In this document: positions 13,401-22,400 of the stretch, piece after piece
Layout: each line of letters opens with the position of its first letter
Numbering within the stretch: the first letter of the stretch is position 1
Assembly (NCBI GenBank): GCA_022605955.1
Contig: JAKCOZ010000003.1
Coordinates: 52,452,179-52,516,178, forward strand
Length of the DNA stretch: 64,000 bases
From: Rallus limicola
Taxonomy: Eukaryota; Chordata; Aves; Gruiformes; Rallidae
Direction: 5' to 3'
The notes under the pieces: generated by a model
What the model was told of the DNA's origin: nothing
Seen by the model: only the letters and a program-made list of their open reading frames with translations
Databases searched by the model: none
Position numbers and translations under genes: made by a program

Positions 13401-16400
13401 GTATTAATAATATATATACAAAACAAGTCATGAACAGCATAGTTTCTCTCCACCCAAACTTGATGCTACATGTAGCCACTACACAAGACCCCCAACCTCC
13501 TGAGCCTCTAAGCCCACACACACAAGCAAAGCAAGGAATTCATTCACCACTTCCCATTGTCAGGAAGGTATTAAGCAATGACCCCAAAAGTCAATGCTGC
13601 ACAAAACCCTCAGCAGCTGTACCAGGCCCTAGGCTGCCCCCTCATCTTATCCCAAGTTATAAACAGAGCATGATGTTTTGTGCTATGAATACCCCTTTGG
13701 TCAGCTTGAGTCAGCTGCCCTGGCTGTGTCCCCTCCCAGCTCCATGAGTGCCTCCCACCTTCTTCTTAGCAGGGCAGTTCGAGAAGCTACAAAGTGCCTG
13801 ACTGCTTAGCGTGTTTTATCAACATGATTCTTATCCTAACTCTCAAACAAAGCACTAAACCAGCTGCAAGAAAGAAAATCTACTCTGTCCCTGCTGAAAT
13901 CAGGATAACCTTCATACTTGTGTTTCTCCAGAAGCTAGCAGATCCAGTAACAATGACCAAATACACATTCCCACCCAAACAAGTCAGTAAAACCACAACC
14001 TACTCTCATTTTGTCCAAAGCCACCAGGAAATCCTTTAAAACCTCCACTTTGGGTACTACCATCTTCTGCAACTTTCCTTTCTTGAGAACCTGCAGCACA
14101 ACAGGGCACACAACTTAGCCAATTTTCAATATGCAGATCAAATGCATTCTATCTGGCAATTATTCTTCACAGTCCTTATTTTACAAAATCAATTTTACTA
14201 CAAAGTATGACAAGAGGAGTCTACTGCTCTCCTGTTGCACTGTTTCCTGCAAGAAGTAAATCAACCTTCAAGTCTTGAAGTATTTCACACTGCATAAATA
14301 TATGCTATATAAGCTACCATCTATCTACTCTGGTTATGATGCACATCAGTTCAGTCCCTTGCTTCAGTCATAAGACAATTGACAGCATTTGGACGTTCTG
14401 TTTTTATAACCAATACAGTAGAGTGTGAGGAAATATTACAACTACTGCATCCTATGGAGCAAGGATTTAAAAAACTGCCCTTCAAATCTATCAATTTCTA
14501 TCTTTTGATACTCATAATTGCTTCTTCAGTTGCTTGGGACAGGCAGTGCCTGGTATTTAGAGTATTTTTATTTCTAACACCTTTCCCAATTCACCATCCT
14601 GATGGGGAGGGAGAGGAAGTAAACAGCCACATGCATAAACAAGGTTATTTCTCAGTTTAGATTTAGACAGTTTCAGGTCGTTCCTAAGACACAAGTACTC
14701 AACTTACACCTCCATGTACTCCTTGATCTTTATTCTTCAACTGGACCTCAGTGTTATCTTTTTCTAAATGAGACCTATAAGCTCTCCTACCACAACATCT
14801 GTACCAATTTCTCCACTGATGCTTGGTGCATACCTTTTTATATCTAACACAAATGAGTACATGAATATGGAAAATTGAATGTATCCAATACATACTAGAA
14901 TTACAGACACTCTAGAAACTTACCTCTCCGGGCAAAATTGCTTCTGCTACTGAACCTACTCACTGTTTGATGTTGCCTGTTCAAAAAATCTCCAGTATCT
15001 ATAATTTAAAAAAAAAACAAAACAACTTTCATAGCTACCTTTGACTTCAGGATAAGCTTTTGGTTGTAAGAGGGTGGGTGGGCTGCCTTTGCTCTTTCAG
15101 TCTGGGTTTTTTTAATTCTACTGTAAAATTACAGAACCATTCAGGAGCAGTATCAGCCTCCTGTGTGTAGCCTACCTTCCACTCAACAGAAAAAACACCA
15201 CTTGACAAAGGTGTCCTCCTAAGTCTGTGGGTTTGCATGGCAAGGTTCTGATGGAGAAGGGGGGTGCCACAGGGGAGGCTTCTGAAAGAAGCAGCTAGAA
15301 GCTTCACCTAGGCCCAACAGAGCAAACACCAGCACAGGCTCAAGGCCAGACCCACCACTGACCAAGGCCAAGTGACAGTCACAGCACCTCTTTGAGAGAG
15401 AGAGAAAAAAAAATGCAAGGAGACATTTTTTTGCTACTAGAGAAGGGAGTTGGAAAATCCAAGAAGCTCTGAAGGTCCAGGTACTGGAGATTCCCCTGCA
15501 GCCCACAGAGAAGACCATGGTGGAATGGGTGTCCTCCTGCAGCCCATGGAAGATGACAGGGAGTAGAGACCCCACTTGCAGCCTGTGGAGACACCCCACT
15601 GGAGCAGGTGGAAACACGTGATAGATGCTATAACACGTGTAGGAGCAAGCTCCTGGCAGGACCTGAAACCCATGGAGAGAGAGGCCCCACGCCAGAGAAG
15701 GTTTGCTGGAGGAACTTGTGACTCTGTGGAGGACCAGGCTGGAACAGTCCGTGCCCAAAGGTTGGCACCCCTTGAAGGGAGTCACACCGGGACGGTTGTT
15801 TAAGAGCTGAAGCCCCGTGGGAAAGGACTCACACTGGAGAAGTCACAGAATCACAGAATCTTAGGGGTTGGAAGGGACCTCAAGAGATCATCGGGTCCAA
15901 CCCCCCTGCCAAAGCAGCTCCCTATCTCATATTGCATAGACAGGCATCCAGATGAGACTTGAATATCTCCAGAGAAGGAGACTCCACCACCTCCCTGGGC
16001 AGCCTATTCCACTGCTCTGTCACCCTCACTGTGAAAAAGTTCATCCGCATGTTGGTGCGGAACTTCCTGTGCTCCAGCTTACAGCCATTGCCCCTAGTCC
16101 TGTCCCCACAGACCACTGAAAATGGGCTGGCCAATTCCCCCTGCATCCCAAGTCTAAGATATTTATAAACACTAATTAGGTCCCCCCTAAGTCTTCTTTT
16201 CTCCAGGCTGAACAGACCCAGCTCACTCAGCCTTTCCTCATAGGGGAGATGTTCCAGGCCCCTAATCATCTTTGTTGCCCTTCTCTGGACTCTCTCCAGA
16301 AGGTCCCTGTCTTTTTTATACCAGGGAGCCCAGAACTGGACACAATGCTCCAAGTGGGGCCTGACCAACGCAGAGTAGAGGGGGAGGATCACTTCCTTTG

Positions 16401-19400
16401 ACCTGCTGGCAACACTCCTCCTGATGCACCCCAGGATCCCATTGGCTCTCTTAGCCACCAGGGCACACTGCTGGCTCATGGCCAACCTGTCATCAACCAG
16501 GACCCCCAGGTCCTTCTCCACAGAGCTCTTCTCCAGCAGGTCGTCCCCCAGCCTGTACTGATAAAGTCGGTTGTTCCTCCCCAGGTGCAAGACTTTACAC
16601 TTGCTCTTGTTGAACTTCATTAGATTTTTCCCAGCCCAGCTCTCCAGCCTGTCCAGGTCTGGCTGGATGGCAGCGAGTCTATGGAGGGCTGTCTCCCATG
16701 GGTGGGACCCCACAGTGGAGCAGGGGAAGGGTGTGATGAATGTGTGTGTGTCCCTCAGCTAAGAGGGAAAACAACTCCTGAGGAACTGACCAAAACCCCC
16801 ATCCCTGTCTCCCCGTGCCACACCTCGAAGAGGAAGGAAGTGAGACAAATCATGAATAAAGCTGAGTCCACAAAGAAGGGAGCAGGGGAGGGGAGGTGTT
16901 TTAAGGTTTGGTTTTACTTCTCATTATCCAACTCTTGTTTTCATTCTGTGTAATAAATGAGGTCATTTTTTATTCCATGTTAAGTCTGTTTTTTCCCATG
17001 ATGCTGATTGTGGAATGATCTCTCCCTGCCCTTAACTCCACTCCAAAGCCCTTCAATATCTATTTTCTCCCCTGTCCAGCTGAAAAGGGGAGTGACAGAG
17101 CAGCTTTGGTGGGCATCTGGCCTCCAGCCAGGATTAAACCACCACAGTAAAACATAGAAAATTCATTAAAATTACAAAGCTGAGTCCAAGTCCTGGCTCC
17201 ACACAGGCCCAGCCATGCCAGAGCTGATGGCATGTGTCTACCAGGATGGTTAGAAGACTAGAACACCATCCATGTAAGGAGAGGCTGAGAAAGCTGGGTC
17301 TGCTTAATCTGGAGAAGACTGAGTGGGGATCTCATCAACAGTTACAAACATCACCTGAAGGGTGGATGTCTAGAAGAAGGGGGCAGACATCTCAGTGGTG
17401 CCCAATGACAGAACAAGGGGCAGCAGGCACAAATTAAAACACTGAACATTCTACCCCCATATGAGAAAAATCTTCTTCACTGTGACAGTGACCAAGCACT
17501 TGCACAGCCTGCCCAGAGAGATGAGTCTCTTCCTCTGGAGATATTCAAGACCTGTCTGGATGCAATCCTGTGCCACCTGTTTTAGGTAATCCTGCTCTAG
17601 CAGAGGGGTTGGACAAGATGATCTCCAGAGGTCCCTTCCAACCCCTACAAATCTGTGAATCCTACCTCTGCTCCTAGAATACCCTCCAAAATGATTCTGC
17701 ACATGCTGATTTGTGTCCAGTCTTTGAACATCACCTGGAAACAGAAAACAACAAAGTAAAGACTTTAGACACTGTCTCCCATAATATCCTTATATACAAA
17801 CCAATGAAGAACAGACTATGTAACTGTACAGTGAGGAGGGCTGAAGTTTGGCTGAACCGCAGAGCTCCAAGGATTGTGAAAAGCAGCACAAACTTAAGTA
17901 CCCCAGTGACTGATACTGGGACCAACAGAGTTTATCCTCCATTTATGATACAGAAATGGGGCACAATACACCCTCAACACATTTGCACACATACAAAGCC
18001 AAGACCTAACACAGGACTGTGTTTCACCCAGGAAACTCAAAGCAAGCTAGGAACAAAGGCAAAAATCTCAAAGTTCAAAGAGAAATGCAAAATCCTGCAT
18101 CTGCAGAGGCATCAACTCTACCCAACAATAAACACTAGGGACAACCACCTGGAAAACATCCTTGTAAACTAAAACCTGAGGACTGTGGCAGAGCACGGAC
18201 TGAACATAAGCCAACAGCACACCCTTGAAGTAAAGGCCAATAGTCTTCTGGGCTACATAAGGAAGAATGTTGCTAGCAGGTGGGCATACCTAGTCCTTCC
18301 CTCTGATGATGCAGTATCTACAGTGCTGTATTCAGTACTAGGCTGTTCAGTAAAAGCAGACCGTGACATACTGGAGTGAGTCCACCTAAGGACCACAAAG
18401 GTAATTAAAAGACTGGTGCATCTGTCACACAGAACAGAGGAGAGCTGAAACTGCTGTGTCTGGAAACATGAAGGCTCTAAGGATCCTACATCATAACAGA
18501 AGTGAGTGAAGACAACAGAGTCAGTTTCCTTTTTCTTATCAAACAAGAGTGTTGTTTTTCAACTGTTACTTTGGGACTTAATTTTCATTAGAAATTGGGA
18601 GGGGACACAGCCAGGACAACTGACCCAAACTAGCTGAAGAGGTATTCATACCATACAACCTCACACTCAGTATATAGAGGAGGCTGGCCAGGAAGGAACA
18701 GAACAGCTCAAGGACCAGCTGGACAAAGCACACTGTGTATCATCCACTTTTTATGCTCTTTCGTAAATGCTGTTCCCGTTTCCAGGTGCTGGTCAAAGAC
18801 AGCCCACCAAACTCCTCTATTGCTCCACTCCTCATCAGGACAGGGAGAGGAGAAAAATAAGATAGAAAAACAACCCCAAACTCATGAGTCAATATAAAGT
18901 CAGTTTAATACAACAAAACTGAAAGGCCATATGCAGAAACAAAGAAAAAACAAAATATTATTTTCTGCTTCCCATCAGTAGGCAATATCCAGTCACCTTC
19001 TGAGCAGGGCTTCAGTACCTGCAGCTTTTGCTCCAGAAATCAAATGTTGTAAAAAACAAAACCATAACCAAATGGGCCTACTGCCTCCCCTTATTGCTCA
19101 GCTTCTCGTTGCTAGGCAAACATCATGGAGTATGGAATATCCCCGGGGTGATTTGGGGTCAGCTGTCCTGGCTGTGTCCCTTCCCAGGATCTTGCCCACC
19201 TCACAGCCTGCTGCTTGAGGGAAGGGGGAGACACAGGGGCAGAGAAATGTTTGAGAGATGTTACCTTGATGTGTGTTAGCACCACTGAGGAGCCAAAACA
19301 CCGGTGGTGTTACCAACACCTTGCCAGCTACCCATACACAGCAGTATGAGGGCTGCTATGGAGAAAATTAACTTAAACTCAGCCAGATCCAATAGCCATG

Positions 19401-22400
19401 ATGTGCAAGTACAGGGAACATAACAGAAACTGATTGCTACTGTCTTCCTTCCAAGACCATTGTGGAGCACGGTCCACACAGCCCATGGATAGGGATAGGG
19501 AGCAGAGACCATCTACAGCCTGTAAAGAGATTGATCCATGTCTCAACAGGTTTGCCAGGCGACTTCTGACTTTGTAGGGGCCCCAGGCCAGGGGAGACTG
19601 GGCCCAAACATCAGCACCCTACGGAAGGGGAGTCCTGCTGAGAGGCCTGTGGTGAGGATATGACTCCCCAATGGAAAGGACTCGTGCTGCAGAAGTTCAT
19701 GGATACGACCCTGGCGTGGGTGGGACACCACGGTGCCACAAGGGAAATGTGTGTCTGTGCGTGGAATCCCTGCCCAAGCTAAGACAGAAGACAACTCAGG
19801 AGGAACAGACTGAAAACCCCCATCCCATTGTGCTGCAATGGGGGGGATGAAGGGAATGAATTTATGATTAAAGTTAAGTGTGCAAAGAGGCGAGGGGTGG
19901 GGGGAGAAGTAGAAGTGTTAAGATCTGGGGAAGGAAAGCAGCTTGTAATGAACTGCTGGAACCTCACTGCCCATCCCCACACCATGTTGGGGGGAAGAAG
20001 GGAGTAAAATCATGATGGAAGTTTAAGTCATCTAATAAGGGAGGGGTGGGGGAAGGTGCTTAAAACCAGGCTGCACTTCTCATTACCACACTCTGGTTCA
20101 CTGGGTGTGCAGTTGTAGTGTAATAAATCACTTTTATTCTGTGCTGAGTCTGTTTTGCGCATTGCACTAATTGGAGAGTGATCCCTCTGTCCTTGAGTCC
20201 CAAGCCTCCCTATATATATTTTCTTCCATTTTCAGCTGAAAAGGGGAGTGAGTGGCTTTGTGGGCATTTGGCCTCTAGCCAGGGCCAAACCACCACAGCG
20301 TGTAATAAGTTAGGTGGGTTTATTTCCTGTTGAGTCTGTTCTGCCTGTGATGCTGGCTGTGGAATCTCTCTCTGTCCTTATCTCAACTCCTAAGCCTCTA
20401 AATATGTATTTTCTCCCCTGTTCAGCTGAAAGTGGGAATGATAGAGGGCCTTTGGTAGGCATCTGGCCTCCAGCCAGGGTCAAGCCACCACTGAGGGAGT
20501 TCAGTTTCTTCTCCCTGGAGAAGAGAAGGCTCAGGAAGGACCTCATTACAGTATTCCAATATTTGAAAGATAGCTACAGAGAGGACAGTGGCTCTCTCTT
20601 CACAAAGAGCCACATGAAGAAGACAAAAGGCAACAGGTAAAAGACACACTGTGAAAGGTTTCACCTCAACAGAAAGACTTTGTTTACAGTGAGCACAATC
20701 ATTTGCTTGAACCACCCCAGGGACATGGTGGAATCCCCATCATTGGAGATTTTCAAGATGCTAATGGAGAGGGTGCTAGGTAATCTCATCTAGGCTTACT
20801 TTACCACAAAAAGTTGGAGCAAATGATCTTTCAAGGTCCCTTCTAACCTCCACTGTTCTATGGTAGCAGTGCAGTCTGTGCTAAACACAGCTTGTTAAAA
20901 TGAAGGTGTTCTTTCACAGATTAACTAAATAATATGGCCTGAAAATTTTTTTACCTCAAATTGAATTTCACTGAAGTTGTATCATCTTCATGCAGTCTTA
21001 AAGACCATCTGTAAGTCCAGACTGCAGTCTGAACAGTGAGAACATCCTAATTGCCTTACCCACAGACTACATGAAACCTGTTTCCTCATCTAACTACTGT
21101 AGAGTCATACAAAGTAAACCCTACTGCAAATGACCTTCAGCAGCAACTTTGACTTCGCATATTTAGAACTTCTAACTTTTAGATCTAAGCATCTTACAAT
21201 TTTATACAAAAACCTTCACATTCATAAAGGCATCACCTTCATTAAATCAAGACTACTTTACAGAAATTTGATAACAAACATCAATATTTGCCTTGTGTTT
21301 TGTTGTTTGGTGTTTTTTACCATAAAAATCCATAATAAATCCCAAAGTTTCCAAACAGCAACTGCATCTGGCATTTTCTTATTTTCAACACAACTTTCAT
21401 ATAGGACTCACTGGAACTGTTCAAAGTGGCATTTAACATTTTCAATACAGGCGACATTTAACACAGCCTGTTTTAGAGGCTTGTGAAGTAATACCTATTG
21501 ACTCTCACTGTATTCAACATGTATCTCCAGTAAATAAAGATGGGTTGAGGGTCAAAAGGAAAGCCTACTCATGTTATGCATTTTATTGATTCTGCTTACT
21601 CCATGGGAGAACACATGGATATATCCACCACGATAACGCTGTGCTTTTCTTTACTCTCTTAACCTGTTCAGAGGATCAATTGCCCTAAATGTCTGTAAAA
21701 TCGGTAAGTCTTTCACATACCAAAGCCTGCACGTGGACTGAAGCCAAATGAGGGGCCGTTTGGTCTTTCAGAGAAGCCGATCTACAAAAAGAAACGTGTT
21801 ATAACATCACATCAACCAGAGGCCAAGCAAAGTTCATAAATACAACTGCACTTGCTAAGACTTGCAAAACTACCTTACATACCTTTAGAAATGCAGTCTC
21901 TCAGATTCTTCTGTTCACTCCAGTTTATTAAACTTTGATACACCAAATGACATACTGTTTCTATCTGTATGTCACCAGAACCACTTTAATATATATCTGA
22001 CATGTGAAGTTAAGTTTCTTTTTCCTTCTGTAACTGATTTATAACCTTTGTCACCTTACCAACAAAAATTTTAAACCCTAAACTCAAGAACTATCTGTTG
22101 CTCAAAACAATATTATAGTGTCTTCAAGAACTTCTCCAATCTTTCAGACTGTTTGTGAATTAAAAGCTTTTTTTCATCAGTTTCATAGCTTTATTTCTAG
22201 GGTTTTACTAGAGGATGCTTGCAAATTATCTTAAAGGGAAATATGTCAGTCTGTTGAGTCAAAAATACAATACTACTTTTGAAATAACTCAGAACAGCAC
22301 CAAATTGTCACATTTTACTCTTCTGGTCAATTTCCAGCAAATGACATGGTTAATTTTGTCTTCTTTAAAGGAAGCCAGACATGTATGAACAAGTGAAAAC

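Noticed and set aside
15219..15785. 188-codon minus-strand ORF.
   Set aside because: It lies antisense within the family B LTR and has no resemblance to a retroviral or host protein.
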